Assembly: GCA_016721925.1 (NCBI GenBank)
Contig: JADKHE010000005.1
Span: 124,001-188,000 of the forward strand
Source of the DNA: Candidatus Skiveiella danica
Lineage (GTDB): Bacteria > Pseudomonadota > Gammaproteobacteria > Burkholderiales > Burkholderiaceae_C
Direction: 5' to 3'
Length of the DNA: 64,000 nt
Shown: piece by piece, positions 36,661-46,450 of the stretch
Layout of the letters: the number at the start of each line of letters is the position of its first letter
How positions within the stretch are numbered: position 1 is the stretch's first letter
The notes under the pieces: model-generated
Told to the model about the DNA's origin: nothing
The model's input: only the letters and a program-made list of their open reading frames with translations
The model's database searches: none
Position numbers and translations under genes: made by a program

Positions 36661-37911
36661 TCAGTGCCGGGGGGTGTGCCCGTGCCGCTGCACCAGTGTC
36701 CAGGCGGACAGCGTGATCAGCACGCTCCAGAACCAGATGCCATAGACCATGGGAAACACCGTGCCGTCCATGTGCGCGCCCAGCCAGCCGCCCATGGCGA
36801 ACGCCGCCACCATCATCAGGAAGCCGTTGAGCGCGGACGCGGTGCCCGCCGCCTGCGGAAACGGGCCGATGGCGCCGCTTTGCCCGCAGGGCTGGTGCGC
36901 CCCGTGGCCCAGCATGAACAGGTAGAACGGCCCCACGATGGCCCAGGGGCCGTACCAGGCGCTCGTCGAGCCAACCAGCGCCAGCACCGCCATCAGCGTG
37001 CCGCCGGTGATCGTCAGCACGCCCGCCAGCGCCACGGTGCGCCGCACGCCCAGGCTCAGCAGCAGGCGCCGGCAGATGAAGGTGCCAACGATGTAAGACA
37101 GCGACATGGAGAACATCAACAGCCCGTAGCGCGTCTTGCTCAGGCCCAGCACCTTGATGAAGACGAAGGAGGAGGTCGCCAGAAAGGTGAACAGCCCGCC
37201 ATACGAGGCGGCCGACAGCGCCGAGAACGCCAGAAAGGTCGGATGGCGCAGGATGAGCCCCCAGGTCTTCGCGAGAGAGGCCGGGTGCAGCGCGCGCCGG
37301 TTGGCGGGGGGCACGGTCTCTTCGAAGCGCAACGCGATCAGCGCCAGCGTGGCGGCGCCGAACACGGCCACGCCGAGCAGCGTGGCGCGCCAGCCGAACA
37401 GGTCGGACAGCAGGCCGCCCAGCGGCGCGCTGGCGCAGGCGATCACGCCCAGGCCGCTCAGGCCCTTGGACATGGCCCGTGCCGCATCCACCGGCTGATA
37501 CAGGTCGCGCACCACCGCGCGCGCGGCCATCACGCCGGCGCCCATTGCGGCGCCCTGCACGGTGCGCCAGACGATCAGCAGGTCCATCGACGCGGCCAGC
37601 GCGCTGCCCACCGAGGCGGCCACGTAGGCCACCATGCCCCACAGCAGCACCGGGCGGCGGCCGAAGCGGTCCGACAGCGGCCCCCAGACCAGCTGGGACA
37701 GGCCGAACGAAAGCAGCAGCGCGGTCAGGGTGAGCTGGGCCTGCGCCATCGAGGCACCAAAGCCCTCGGTCAGCGCGGGCAGGGCGGGGAGGTACAGATC
37801 GGTGGTGACCGGCTGCAGTCCAAGCAGAAGGGACAGCAGCAGCACGATCAGGCCCGGCGACATGGCCGATGCGGCGGCCGTCTTTGCCGGGGCGTGGGAG
37901 GTGGGAGGCAT
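36661..37911 (-). CDS. Bcr/CflA family multidrug efflux MFS transporter
   Basis: 416 residues, 12 membrane helices. The QPVTTDLYLPALPAL motif in helix 1, the GPLSDRFGRRPVLLWG loop (motif A), and RTVQGAAMGAGVMAARAVVRDLY are those of the Bcr/CflA drug:H+ antiporter family. The substrate is unknown (bicyclomycin, chloramphenicol or sulfonamides in relatives). An alternative start at 37863 (MSPGLIV) would remove a polar 16-residue leader; neither start has a good ribosome-binding site. Confidence 0.85.
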   Translation of the reverse strand: MPPTSHAPAKTAAASAMSPGLIVLLLSLLLGLQPVTTDLYLPALPALTEGFGASMAQAQLTLTALLLSFGLSQLVWGPLSDRFGRRPVLLWGMVAYVAASVGSALAASMDLLIVWRTVQGAAMGAGVMAARAVVRDLYQPVDAARAMSKGLSGLGVIACASAPLGGLLSDLFGWRATLLGVAVFGAATLALIALRFEETVPPANRRALHPASLAKTWGLILRHPTFLAFSALSAASYGGLFTFLATSSFVFIKVLGLSKTRYGLLMFSMSLSYIVGTFICRRLLLSLGVRRTVALAGVLTITGGTLMAVLALVGSTSAWYGPWAIVGPFYLFMLGHGAHQPCGQSGAIGPFPQAAGTASALNGFLMMVAAFAMGGWLGAHMDGTVFPMVYGIWFWSVLITLSAWTLVQRHGHTPRH

Positions 37912-38201
37912 CCAGCAGAGCGTATCAGATGGGCAGGATGGGTCGGACCGCCGCCGACGGATGGCATCCTCATTACATTTTGAACCGTGGTCCTGGCGTC
38001 GGGGTTCCTAACCAGAAGCGTTTTGAATGGCCGGTCAAAGTGCCGACCGCCTGCGGTGTCATCTGTCCTTCGAAGTCGGAGGCGGGAAGGATCTTCGAAA
38101 AGGAAACTTATACGGGAAAAGAGTGGTTTGAATCTTCCTTGTGGATATGCATGGCCAAACTGTCTTACAACACATTTAAGAAAGGAACATCCATCCCTTC
38201 C
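37912..38201. other. Gap upstream of the MFS gene, with an AT-richer stretch
   Basis: 290 bases with no supportable gene. From about 38085 to 38200 the base composition falls well below the surroundings (AAGGAAACTTATACGGGAAA and similar). A plus-strand frame ending at 38225 and a 34-codon frame starting ATGGCCGGT near 38027 are open, but neither has a family match or convincing codon use. It should hold the MFS promoter and the 3' end of the RND transcript; no clear terminator is seen. Confidence 0.4.
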
Positions 38202-41200
38202 TCAAGTCGCGCTGCGCGCGGATGAGGCGGTTGGCGCTTGCCGAATGCCCGCCACACGGCGCTTGAACAGGTTCTTGAAATCATCGATGTATGTGAACAC
38301 CGCCGGCACCACCAGCAGGCTCAGCAGCGTCGAGGTGATCAGGCCGCCGATCACGGCGATGGCCATGGGCGAACGAAAGCTCGGGTCGGCGCCCCAGCCC
38401 AGGGCCAATGGCAGCATGCCGGCGCCCATGGCGATGGAGGTCATCACGATCGGGCGGCTGCGTTTGTGACAGGCGTCCACCAGCGCATCGAAGCGCCCCA
38501 GGGGTGCCACGGTGGGCTGCCCGTCGGGGCCCAGGTGGCCTTCTCGCGCCAGGATGGCGTAGTCCACCAGCAGGATCGAGTTCTTGGTGACGATGCCCAT
38601 GAGCATGATCAATCCGATCATCGAAGGCATCGACAACGCGCGCCCAGTGAGCAGCAGGGCCACGAACGCTCCTCCCGCGCTCAAGGGGAGCGCAGCGAGG
38701 ATCGTGACCGGCTGCATGAAGTCGTGGAACAGCAGCACCAGCACACCGTAGATGCACAGCACGCCAATCAGCATGGCAATGCCGAAACTGGCAAACAAGG
38801 CTTGCATTTCCTGGGCATCGCCCAGTTCGGCAATGCTGACGCCGGGCGGCAGATTCCTCAGGCTGGGGAGGGCGCGGGCTTCCTCGTTCAGGTCGCCGAG
38901 CTGGCGGCGGCCGAGCTCCACGTCCAGCGTCACGTTGCGGCTGCGGTTGAGCCGGTCAATCTGGGCCGGGCCGCTCTCCATGCTCAGCGTGGCCACGGTG
39001 CCCAGCATCACCGGCCCGTTCTTGCCGGGCACCGTCAGGCGCTCGAGTGTGGCCAGATCGGCGCGAACGGCGTCCGGCAGCTTGACGCGGATCGGTACCT
39101 GGCGTTCGCTCAGGTTCAGCTTGGGCAGGCTGGTGTCGTAGTCGCCTGCGGTGGCTACGCGCACGGTTTCGCCGATGGCGGCCGCCGTCACGCCGAGGTC
39201 GGCGGCGCGCGCGCTGTCGGGGCGCACGATGATCTCCGGGCGCACCAGGGAGGCGCTGGAGCTGATGTTGCCCACGCCCTGCAAGGTGCGCAGTTCGCGT
39301 TCGACCTTCTGAGCGCTGGCCAGCAGCGCGACCGGGTCGTCGCTCTTGAGCACGAGCTGCATCTTCACGCCCGAGTCCGGCGGGCCGACCGTGAAGCGTG
39401 CGCCGGGGATGTCCAGCATCTTGTTGCGCAGCTGGGTCTCGATATCGGCCATGGAGGCGCTGCGGTCGTTGCGGTGGCTGGTCGTGAGTGTGAGCACGGC
39501 TCGGCGTGCCTCGGCGGCTGCGCCGGGCGCGAAGGCATCCCCGCTGGAGCCGCCGCCGATCGAGCTGAACACGCCCTTGATCTCCGAGATGGTCATGGCC
39601 GCGACGCGCGCCTGTTCGGCCACGGCACGGGTCTCGGCCAGCGTACTGCCGGGGGGCAGTTCGATGGTGATCTGGGTCTGACCGCGGTCCGCCGCCGGTA
39701 CGAAGCCGGTCGGCAGCAGCGGCACCAGCGAGATGGAGCCCAGGAAGAACACCGCAGCGCCCGACATGGTGATGGCGCGGTGCCGCAGGCACCAGCGCAT
39801 GGTCGCCATGTAGCGCGCCATGAGCCAGCCGTCGGGTGCCTCGTGATATGCCGCCTTGGGGTCGGCGTGCGCGGCGTTCTTGTGCGGCTTCAGGATGTAG
39901 GCCGCCATCATGGGCGTCAGCAGGCGCGCCACCACCAGCGAGGCCAGGATGGCCAGCACGGCGGTCCAGCCGAACTGCTTGAAGAACAGGCCGGGGATAC
40001 CACCCATGAAGGCAGTGGGCAGAAACACTGCCACCAGCGCGAAGGTGGTGGCGATCACCGCCATGCCGATTTCGTCGGCCGCGTCCATCGCCGCCTGATA
40101 GGGCGACTTGCCCATGCGCAGATGGCGCTCGATGTTCTCGATCTCGACAATGGCATCGTCCACCAGCACGCCGACCACCAGGGCCAGCGACAGCAGGGTG
40201 ACGGTGTTGAGCGTGTAGCCAAAATAGTGCAGCCCCAGGAAGGTGGGAATGGCCGACAGCGGCAAGGCGGCGGCGGCCACCAGCGTGGCGCGCCAGTCGC
40301 GCAGGAACCACCACACCACGAGGATCGCCAGCAGCGCGCCTTCGTACAGCAATTCCATCGAGCCCTGGAAGTTCTCCGCCACGGGTTGCGCGTTGTCGAT
40401 CACCGGCGTGAGCACCACCTCGGGATGGGCCGCCTGCAGCTGGCCCACGGCGGCGCGCACGCCGCGGGCCACGTCCACTTCGCCGGCGCCCTTGGTGCGG
40501 AAGATCTCGAATCCAACCACCGGTCGACCGTCCTGGGTGGCAACGGAGCGCGGCTCGGCCACGGTGTCGAGCACGGTGGCGACCTGGCCCAGCCGGATGT
40601 GGCGGCCGTCGGCCAGCGGGATGTCCAGGCGCGCCAGTTCGGCGGCGGTCTTCACCGTGGCGATGGTGCGCACCGACTGCTCGGCGCCGCTGACATCCCC
40701 GCGGCCGCCCGGCGCTTCCTGCTGCACCAGCCTGAGCCGGCGCGACACATCGATCGCGGCCACCCGCAGGGCCGCCATCTTGTCGGCATCGAGTTCGATC
40801 CGGACCTCGCGGCTCACGCCCCCCATGCGCTTCACGGCGCCCACGCCGGGCACGCTCAGCAGTCGCTTGGCGACCGTGTTGTCGACGAACCAGCTCAGGG
40901 CCTGGTCATCCAGGCGCGCTGCGCGGCCGCTGGACACCGGGGCAGCCGCGGCGGTGAAGGTCATCACCACCCGTCCTGCGGTCGATGCCTTCGTCACCGA
41001 GGGGTCGCGCACATCCGCGGGCAAGTCGGCCCGCACGCGGGCCACGGCGTCGCGCACGTCGTTGACCGCCTCCGCGATGGGCTTTTCGAGGATGAACTCC
41101 ACGGTAACCGTCACGTCGCCGTCCAGCACCTTGGTATAGATGTTCTTGACGCCCTGCAACGTGGCCACCGAATCCTCGATCTTGCGGGCGACTTCCGTCT

Positions 41201-41378
41201 CCAGCTGCGCTGGTGCGGCGCCCGAAAGCGTGGCGCTGACGGTGACGATGGGCAGTTCGATGTCAGGGAAGTCCTGCACCACGCTGGCGCGATACGACAG
41301 AATGCCTGCCAGCGTCAGCAGCACAAACAGCATGATGGCCGGAATCGGGTGCTTGATGGAGAGCGCGGAGAAGTTCAC
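38202..41378 (-). CDS. RND efflux transporter permease (AcrB/MexB superfamily)
   Basis: 1058 residues, the full RND length with 12 membrane helices and two large periplasmic loops. The ALVVGVLVDDAIVEIENIERHL segment carries the adjacent Asp pair of the proton relay. The N-terminus (FSALSIKHPIPAIMLFVLLTLAG, FPDIELPIVTV) is typical. It pumps drugs or small hydrophobic molecules using the proton gradient. The adaptor gene lies 10 bases upstream in the same operon. No outer-membrane factor gene is near, so a TolC-type channel from elsewhere must be used. The HAE subgroup cannot be fixed by eye. Confidence 0.93.
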   Translation of the reverse strand: MNFSALSIKHPIPAIMLFVLLTLAGILSYRASVVQDFPDIELPIVTVSATLSGAAPAQLETEVARKIEDSVATLQGVKNIYTKVLDGDVTVTVEFILEKPIAEAVNDVRDAVARVRADLPADVRDPSVTKASTAGRVVMTFTAAAAPVSSGRAARLDDQALSWFVDNTVAKRLLSVPGVGAVKRMGGVSREVRIELDADKMAALRVAAIDVSRRLRLVQQEAPGGRGDVSGAEQSVRTIATVKTAAELARLDIPLADGRHIRLGQVATVLDTVAEPRSVATQDGRPVVGFEIFRTKGAGEVDVARGVRAAVGQLQAAHPEVVLTPVIDNAQPVAENFQGSMELLYEGALLAILVVWWFLRDWRATLVAAAALPLSAIPTFLGLHYFGYTLNTVTLLSLALVVGVLVDDAIVEIENIERHLRMGKSPYQAAMDAADEIGMAVIATTFALVAVFLPTAFMGGIPGLFFKQFGWTAVLAILASLVVARLLTPMMAAYILKPHKNAAHADPKAAYHEAPDGWLMARYMATMRWCLRHRAITMSGAAVFFLGSISLVPLLPTGFVPAADRGQTQITIELPPGSTLAETRAVAEQARVAAMTISEIKGVFSSIGGGSSGDAFAPGAAAEARRAVLTLTTSHRNDRSASMADIETQLRNKMLDIPGARFTVGPPDSGVKMQLVLKSDDPVALLASAQKVERELRTLQGVGNISSSASLVRPEIIVRPDSARAADLGVTAAAIGETVRVATAGDYDTSLPKLNLSERQVPIRVKLPDAVRADLATLERLTVPGKNGPVMLGTVATLSMESGPAQIDRLNRSRNVTLDVELGRRQLGDLNEEARALPSLRNLPPGVSIAELGDAQEMQALFASFGIAMLIGVLCIYGVLVLLFHDFMQPVTILAALPLSAGGAFVALLLTGRALSMPSMIGLIMLMGIVTKNSILLVDYAILAREGHLGPDGQPTVAPLGRFDALVDACHKRSRPIVMTSIAMGAGMLPLALGWGADPSFRSPMAIAVIGGLITSTLLSLLVVPAVFTYIDDFKNLFKRRVAGIRQAPTASSARSAT

Positions 41379-41387
41379 ACCGGATCC

Positions 41388-42641
41388 TCAGGGCTTGGCT
41401 GCAGGAGCTGCGGGTGCCAAGGCCGGCGGCGCGGCGGTAGCGGCGGGTGCGGGCGCTGGTGCCACCTTGACCAGGTCGCCTTCGTTCAGGAAGCCGGCCC
41501 CCGTGGCAATCACCACGGCGTCCGCCCCGATGCCATCCAGCAGTTCGACCCGATCACCCACCCTGCGCCCCAGTTGCACCTTGATCTGGCTCACCCGCTG
41601 GTCGGCGTTCAGGCGGAACACGTAGCTGAAGCCGTCGCGCACCACCACGGCCTGCTGGGGCACGGTCAAGGCGCTGGAGCGGCCCAGTTCGAACTCGCCG
41701 CGGGCGAACATGCCGGGCAGTGCGCCCTGAGGTGCATCGGCGACGGCGCTGGAGGCTGCCGCGCGAGCAGGCGCTGGCCGGACGGACTGCATGGGCATCG
41801 GCGGCAGGTCCACATACACCAGGCCGGCGCGGGTCTGGGGGTCCACGGTGGGTGCCACCATGCGCACCCGGCCTTCGAGCCGGGCACCGTTGGCCGCGAC
41901 GACAGCGACCGGCGTGCCTGGCGCGATACGGGCCAGTTCCGTAGAGGTCATCTCGGCGCGCCATTCGAGGCGTCCCTGGCGGATCAGGCGAAACAGCTCC
42001 GTCCCGCTGGGAACGACCGCACCGACCGTCGCGCTGCGCGCGGAGATGATGCCCGCGTCAGGCGCCAGCACCTGCGTGTTCTTCAGGCGCAGCAGCTGGG
42101 CCGCCAGCACCGCCTTGGCCGACTCCACGCGCGCCAGGGCGGTCTGCTCGGCGGCCAGGTACTGGCTGATCTGCTGTCCGCTGAAGGTGCCTGTGTTCAG
42201 CAGGGTGCGGACGCGGTTGGCGTTGGCGGTGGCCTCGGTCGCCTGGGCGCCGGTTTCGGCGACGCCGGCACGGGCCTGGGCCACATCGGCCTGCACGCTG
42301 TCATCGGCAAAGCGCGCCAGCGCCTGACCGCGCTGGACCACGTCGCCCACGTTCACCAGCACCTCGGCCAGGCGCAGACCATTGCTTTCGGTGCCGACAC
42401 TGGCTTCCTGCCAGGCAGCGATGTTGCCATTGGCGCTGAGCTTGATCGGCAACTGGGTTGCGACGGGCTGGGTGGTGGTCACCGTCAATGCGGCTCGCGC
42501 CGCAGCGTTCGTTCCCTTCGTGGGCGTATCGCCCGCCTTGTCCGGTGCGCTGGTGCGATGGATGTACACGCCAAGCACAGTGGCGACGACCGCCACCACG
42601 GCGAGAGCGATGGCAACAGATTTCAATCGGGAGGCGTTCAT
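41388..42641 (-). CDS. RND efflux periplasmic adaptor subunit
   Basis: 417 residues. An N-terminal membrane anchor or signal (about 8-26) is followed by lipoyl/barrel-sandwich halves (NGNIAAWQEASVGTE...VGDVVQRGQALAR and VLAPDAGIISAR) around an alpha-helical hairpin, and a beta-barrel domain. The C-terminus is a Pro/Ala-rich low-complexity tail. It links the permease to an outer-membrane channel. First gene of the operon; no regulator gene is adjacent. Confidence 0.9.
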   Translation of the reverse strand: MNASRLKSVAIALAVVAVVATVLGVYIHRTSAPDKAGDTPTKGTNAAARAALTVTTTQPVATQLPIKLSANGNIAAWQEASVGTESNGLRLAEVLVNVGDVVQRGQALARFADDSVQADVAQARAGVAETGAQATEATANANRVRTLLNTGTFSGQQISQYLAAEQTALARVESAKAVLAAQLLRLKNTQVLAPDAGIISARSATVGAVVPSGTELFRLIRQGRLEWRAEMTSTELARIAPGTPVAVVAANGARLEGRVRMVAPTVDPQTRAGLVYVDLPPMPMQSVRPAPARAAASSAVADAPQGALPGMFARGEFELGRSSALTVPQQAVVVRDGFSYVFRLNADQRVSQIKVQLGRRVGDRVELLDGIGADAVVIATGAGFLNEGDLVKVAPAPAPAATAAPPALAPAAPAAKP

Positions 42642-42940
42642 GGCGGGCGACTGGGTGTTCGGGTGTCAAGGGCCTGGACCCGACCGCCCGGACCGCAGGT
42701 CACCGTGACACCGCCCCGTCCTGAGGCGGGGTGGTGATTCATGGTCCTTGGGGTCCTGGCCGGCGCAGGCGCAAGCGCTGAATCATGGCATGTTCGCAGA
42801 ACAGCTGCATGCCGAGGCCCTGATGGTAAACGCGCCGCAATGAGGCGAAAAAAAACCTGGACCCATCGCTGGGTCCAGGCCGTTCATGCTTTGGCTTCAG
42901 AAGCGGGCCATCGGCGATCTGCCGGGGCCCGCGCCGGCAA
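42642..42940. other. Gap between RND operon and acyl-CoA synthetase gene
   Basis: No gene is supported in these 299 bases. An inverted repeat at 42709-42718 and 42727-42736 (10-bp stem with one G-U) precedes the RND operon by about 70 bases and could be an operator or leader hairpin. The terminator of the acyl-CoA synthetase gene is at 42848-42879. No clear -35/-10 pair was found. Confidence 0.45.
42848..42879 (-). terminator. Intrinsic terminator of the acyl-CoA synthetase gene
   Basis: On the minus strand CCTGGACCCA, loop GCGA, TGGGTCCAGG, then eight T. A perfect 10-bp stem 61 bases after the stop codon. Confidence 0.93.
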
Positions 42941-44620
42941 TCAAACCCAGTGGACAGCGCCCTTCTTGCCGTACCAGGCGTCGAGCTGGGGCTCCACAGC
43001 CGACTCGATGCGGGCGCGACGGATCTTCATGGTGGGGGTCAGGTAGCCGTTCTCGACGGTCCACGGTTCCGGCGCCACCACGATCATCTGCAGTTTCTCG
43101 TAGTCGGCCAGCTGCTTGTTGACCTCCTTGAGCAACTGCGAAAGCTCCGCATCCACCTTGGCCTTGACGGCGGGATCCTTGACCTTGGGCCGCAGATCCT
43201 CGGCCAGCACCACCATGGCATAGGCGGCGACCTGGCCGACACCGGAGACCAGCGTCAGCTCCACCATCGGGTGCGCATTGATCATGTTCTCGATCGGAGC
43301 GGGCGCCACGTACTTGCCCTTGGCGGTCTTGAACAGCTCCTTGACACGGCCGGTGATCTTGAGCAGGCCGTCCTTGCGCCGCTCGCCGCGGTCGCCCGTG
43401 CGGAAGTAGCCGTCGTCGGTGAAGGCTTCGGCCGTGAGGTCCGGGCGCTTGAAGTAGCCGGTCATGGCCCCGGGCGACTTGATCAGGATTTCGCCTTCGT
43501 CACTGATGCGCACCTTGACGCCGGCCAGCGGCACGCCCACGCAACCGGGCTCGTTGATGGCCTCGGTGGAGTTGTGCGAATAGGCGAAGTCCTCGGTCAT
43601 CGCATAGCCTTCGATCAGGTTCAGGCCCAGGCGGCGGTACCAGGCGATCAGGTCGGCCGGGATCGGTGCCGAGCCGCTGCCGGCCAGCAGCGCCTGATCC
43701 AGACCCAGGCCCTTGAGCACCTTGCGGCCGACGATGCGGCCCAGGATGGGGATGCTGAGCAGGCGGTCCAGCTTCTTGGGCGGCATCTTGGTGAACACGC
43801 CCTGCTGGAACTTCAGCCACAGACGAGGCACCGAGATGAAGGTGGTGGGGCGCGCGCGGTTCAGGTCCGCCAGGAAGGTGTCCAGCGTCTCCGCGAAATA
43901 CACGCGTGTGTTGCCGTCGATCAGGGAAGCGCACTCGACCCACGCCCGCTCGAAGACGTGCGCCAGCGGCAAGTAGGACATGATCCGGTTTTCCGGCAGG
44001 TTGCCGATACGGGACTTGATGTCGGCGGTGATGCCTTCGCTGGCCCGGGTGATGTTCTCGAAACAGTGCATCACGCCCTTGGGCTGGCCGGTGGAGCCCG
44101 AGGTGTAGATGATCATCGCGGTGTCGTCCGGGGCGCGCGCGGGGCGTCCGCCCATGGGTTCGGTCCGTGAGGCGATCGAATCCCAGGTGTCGTAGTCGGT
44201 GCGCGGCGCCAGCGGGAAAGCGATGCGCGGCAGGCCGGCGGGTACGCCCGGCTCCTGCTGGTTCCAGGTGTCGAGCTTGCCGACGAACAGCAGGCTGGCC
44301 CCGCTGTGCTCCAGCACGTAATTCACGGTTTCGGCGGTTTCGGTGGGGAAAATGGCGACGGTGGTGTAGCCGGCCATCCAGATCGCCAACTCGGCCATGA
44401 AGAAATGCGCGCAGTTCTTGGACAGGATGGCGATGCGGGCGCCGGGTTCGAAATTGCGGCTCTTGAGGTAGGCCGCCATGCGCCGCGACTGGTCCAGCGT
44501 CTGCTTCCAGGTGTAGTCGGCTACCTTGCCTTGACCCAGGGGCTGGGTCAGGTAGACCTTGTCGGGCTGTGAGGCCTCAAGATCGTAGACATAGTCGAGG
44601 ATGAGTTTGTTTTTTGCCAT
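42941..44620 (-). CDS. Long-chain acyl-CoA synthetase (AMP-binding family)
   Basis: 559 residues. The ATP/AMP signature YTSGSTGQPKGVMH lies near residue 170, LPLAHVFER near 218, EGYAMTED near 340, and the GYFRTGDRGERRKDGLLKITGRVKELFKTAKGKYVAP hinge and lysine region near 400-435. This profile fits long-chain (FadD15/ACSL-like) synthetases that activate fatty acids to acyl-CoA through an acyl-AMP intermediate. AAGGACC upstream supports the start. Single-gene unit with its own terminator. Confidence 0.9.
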   Translation of the reverse strand: MAKNKLILDYVYDLEASQPDKVYLTQPLGQGKVADYTWKQTLDQSRRMAAYLKSRNFEPGARIAILSKNCAHFFMAELAIWMAGYTTVAIFPTETAETVNYVLEHSGASLLFVGKLDTWNQQEPGVPAGLPRIAFPLAPRTDYDTWDSIASRTEPMGGRPARAPDDTAMIIYTSGSTGQPKGVMHCFENITRASEGITADIKSRIGNLPENRIMSYLPLAHVFERAWVECASLIDGNTRVYFAETLDTFLADLNRARPTTFISVPRLWLKFQQGVFTKMPPKKLDRLLSIPILGRIVGRKVLKGLGLDQALLAGSGSAPIPADLIAWYRRLGLNLIEGYAMTEDFAYSHNSTEAINEPGCVGVPLAGVKVRISDEGEILIKSPGAMTGYFKRPDLTAEAFTDDGYFRTGDRGERRKDGLLKITGRVKELFKTAKGKYVAPAPIENMINAHPMVELTLVSGVGQVAAYAMVVLAEDLRPKVKDPAVKAKVDAELSQLLKEVNKQLADYEKLQMIVVAPEPWTVENGYLTPTMKIRRARIESAVEPQLDAWYGKKGAVHWV

Positions 44621-44920
44621 GAAAGGTCCTTAAGCAATACGCCGGTCTGGCGCGTCGCGGGCCACTGTGCCTCAGAAGGACGGCTTCGGGTTAGGGGGGT
44701 TTCCCCAACGACCGGGGGGCGGCTTCGTGCACTGGAAAGGCCGGTTCAAAGGGTATCCTGCCTGAACTGAGAGGTTCCCAGTGCCGGATGGACTCGGTGC
44801 GCTATGAAAAGAGGACTTCCGCGGTCAAATTGTGGCCGGCGTTGCCCCTGGCCGGGCCGGTATCAGGCCTGGAGCCGAGCCGTTCGATGCCATCCCAGCG
44901 GCCTGCCAGAACCTGATGGC
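44621..44920. other. Gap between acyl-CoA synthetase and amiC
   Basis: 300 bases without a credible gene; open frames here are shadows of amiC. It contains the promoter region of the acyl-CoA synthetase gene and the 3' end of amiC. I see no clear promoter boxes, terminator or repeat. Confidence 0.4.
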
Positions 44921-46450
44921 CTATACCGGGCGATTTCGCGCCAGAGGCGGATTGCGCGCGAAATAGGCCTGAATCCCTTTCATCAGCGCGTCGGCCAGGG
45001 CATCCTGGTAGGCCTCGCTGCGCAGCTTGGCCTCTTCTTCGGGGTTGCTGATGAAGGCGGTTTCCACCAGCACGCTGGGGATATCAGGGGCTTTCAGCAC
45101 CGCGAAGCCCGCCTGCTCGACGCCGGGCTTGTGCAGACGCCCGATCTGGCCGATTTCGCGCAGCATCGCGCCACCCAGCTTCAGGCTGTCATTGATCTGG
45201 GCCGTCGTGCTCATGTCGAACAGGGCCCGCTTCAGGTGCGGGTCATTGGCCTGAATGTTGACGCCGCCGATCAGGTCGGCCTTGTTTTCCTGGCTGGCCA
45301 TCCAGCGCGCTGCGGCGCTCGAGGCCGCGCCCTGACTGAGGGCAAACACGCTGGCGCCACGGGCCTGCGGTGTGAAAAAAGCGTCGGCGTGGATGCTGAC
45401 AAACAGGTCGGCCTGCACCCGCTGGGCCTTTTGCACGCGAACCTGCAGCGGGACGAAGAAGTCCGCATCCCGGGTGAGATAGGCGCGCATCGGGCTACCC
45501 TTGAGTGTGGTGGCGTTGATCCGCTCTCGCAGGCGGTGCGCAATCTGCAGCACCACGTCTTTTTCACGGGTGCCGCCTGGACCGATGGCGCCGGGGTCTT
45601 CGCCGCCATGGCCGGGGTCGAGCGCGACGATGATCAGGCGCTCGGTGGGCCCGTCCAGCACGGATTTTGAGCTCTTTTCGACGTTTCCCAGCGTCGGACG
45701 GCCATGTCCAGCTATCAAATCGGGAGCTGACGGTTCTGCCGGCAGGAGCTCGGGGTAGCGGCGGGTGCTCGGTGAGGGGGGGGCGGGCGCAGGCGCCGGC
45801 GCTGCAGCCGCCCCGATGCGCCCTGACTGTCGTGCGATCAGTTCACCCAGCGGATCGGTCGCCACAGGCGGCTGCGGTGCATTCGCGTTTGTTGCGCCCA
45901 CAGAGGTGACTGGCACGGGGGCTGGGGCGGAAGGGCCGGCCGGCGGACGTGCGGCCTCGGTGGGCCGGCTGTCGCGAAGGCGCTCGGCGATCAGCGCCTC
46001 CAGCGGATCGGGTGCCTGGGCGGGGTAGAGGTCGAAGACCAGCCGGTCGCGGTAGGCTGCTACCGGAGGCAGGTTGAACACCTGCGGCTGCATGGGTCGC
46101 TTCAGGTCCACCACCAGGCGCACCACACCCGGCGCATACTGGCCCACCCGGATGCCGGCGATGTTGGGGTCATCGGCCTGCACCTTCGCGACCAGCTCGC
46201 GCAGCGCCGGACTCAGTTCGAGGTCTTCGATGTCCACCACCAGTCTCGCGGGCGCGGTGACGAAAGAGTGGCGGGTCTTCAGCGGCCCCGCGGATTCGAT
46301 CGTCACGCGGGAATAGTCGGTCGCCGGCCAGACCCGGACCGCAAGGATGGTCGCTGCATGGGCCCGATGGCGCACGCCCAGGAGCAAGGCCAGGGCGCCC
46401 GTCTGCAGCAGGCTGCGGCGTTGCAGCAGGCCGGATGGCGGCTGCTTCAT
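44921..46450 (-). CDS. amiC: N-acetylmuramoyl-L-alanine amidase AmiC
   Basis: 509 residues. Twin-arginine signal (QRRSLLQTGALALLLG, Arg 11-12, cleavage after AHA near 32), as in E. coli AmiC. An AMIN domain (about 35-150) targets the septum. A Pro/Ala-rich linker follows, then the zinc amidase domain with DPGHGGEDPGAIG, SIHADAF and the final ETAFISNPEEE motif. It cleaves septal peptidoglycan to separate daughter cells. Residues about 242-262 of the linker come from dispersed repeat copy 6. The start at 46450 overlaps the tsaE stop (ATGA), the conserved tsaE-amiC order; the frame upstream is tsaE antiphase. Confidence 0.93.
   Translation of the reverse strand: MKQPPSGLLQRRSLLQTGALALLLGVRHRAHAATILAVRVWPATDYSRVTIESAGPLKTRHSFVTAPARLVVDIEDLELSPALRELVAKVQADDPNIAGIRVGQYAPGVVRLVVDLKRPMQPQVFNLPPVAAYRDRLVFDLYPAQAPDPLEALIAERLRDSRPTEAARPPAGPSAPAPVPVTSVGATNANAPQPPVATDPLGELIARQSGRIGAAAAPAPAPAPPSPSTRRYPELLPAEPSAPDLIAGHGRPTLGNVEKSSKSVLDGPTERLIIVALDPGHGGEDPGAIGPGGTREKDVVLQIAHRLRERINATTLKGSPMRAYLTRDADFFVPLQVRVQKAQRVQADLFVSIHADAFFTPQARGASVFALSQGAASSAAARWMASQENKADLIGGVNIQANDPHLKRALFDMSTTAQINDSLKLGGAMLREIGQIGRLHKPGVEQAGFAVLKAPDIPSVLVETAFISNPEEEAKLRSEAYQDALADALMKGIQAYFARNPPLARNRPV
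45688..45727 (-). repeat. Dispersed 40-bp element, copy 6 (inside amiC)
   Basis: Minus strand: GCTCCCGATTTGATAGC, 6-base spacer, TGGCCGTCCGACGCTGG. Similarity to copy 8 continues into GGAAACG. In frame, same sense as amiC, in the linker between AMIN and amidase domains. Confidence 0.75.

Noticed and set aside
38238..42737. A 1499-codon plus-strand open frame across the RND operon
   Set aside because: It is antisense to the clearly recognisable RND permease and adaptor. Its product is a His/Gln/Arg/Gly-rich low-complexity shadow of GC-rich codons.
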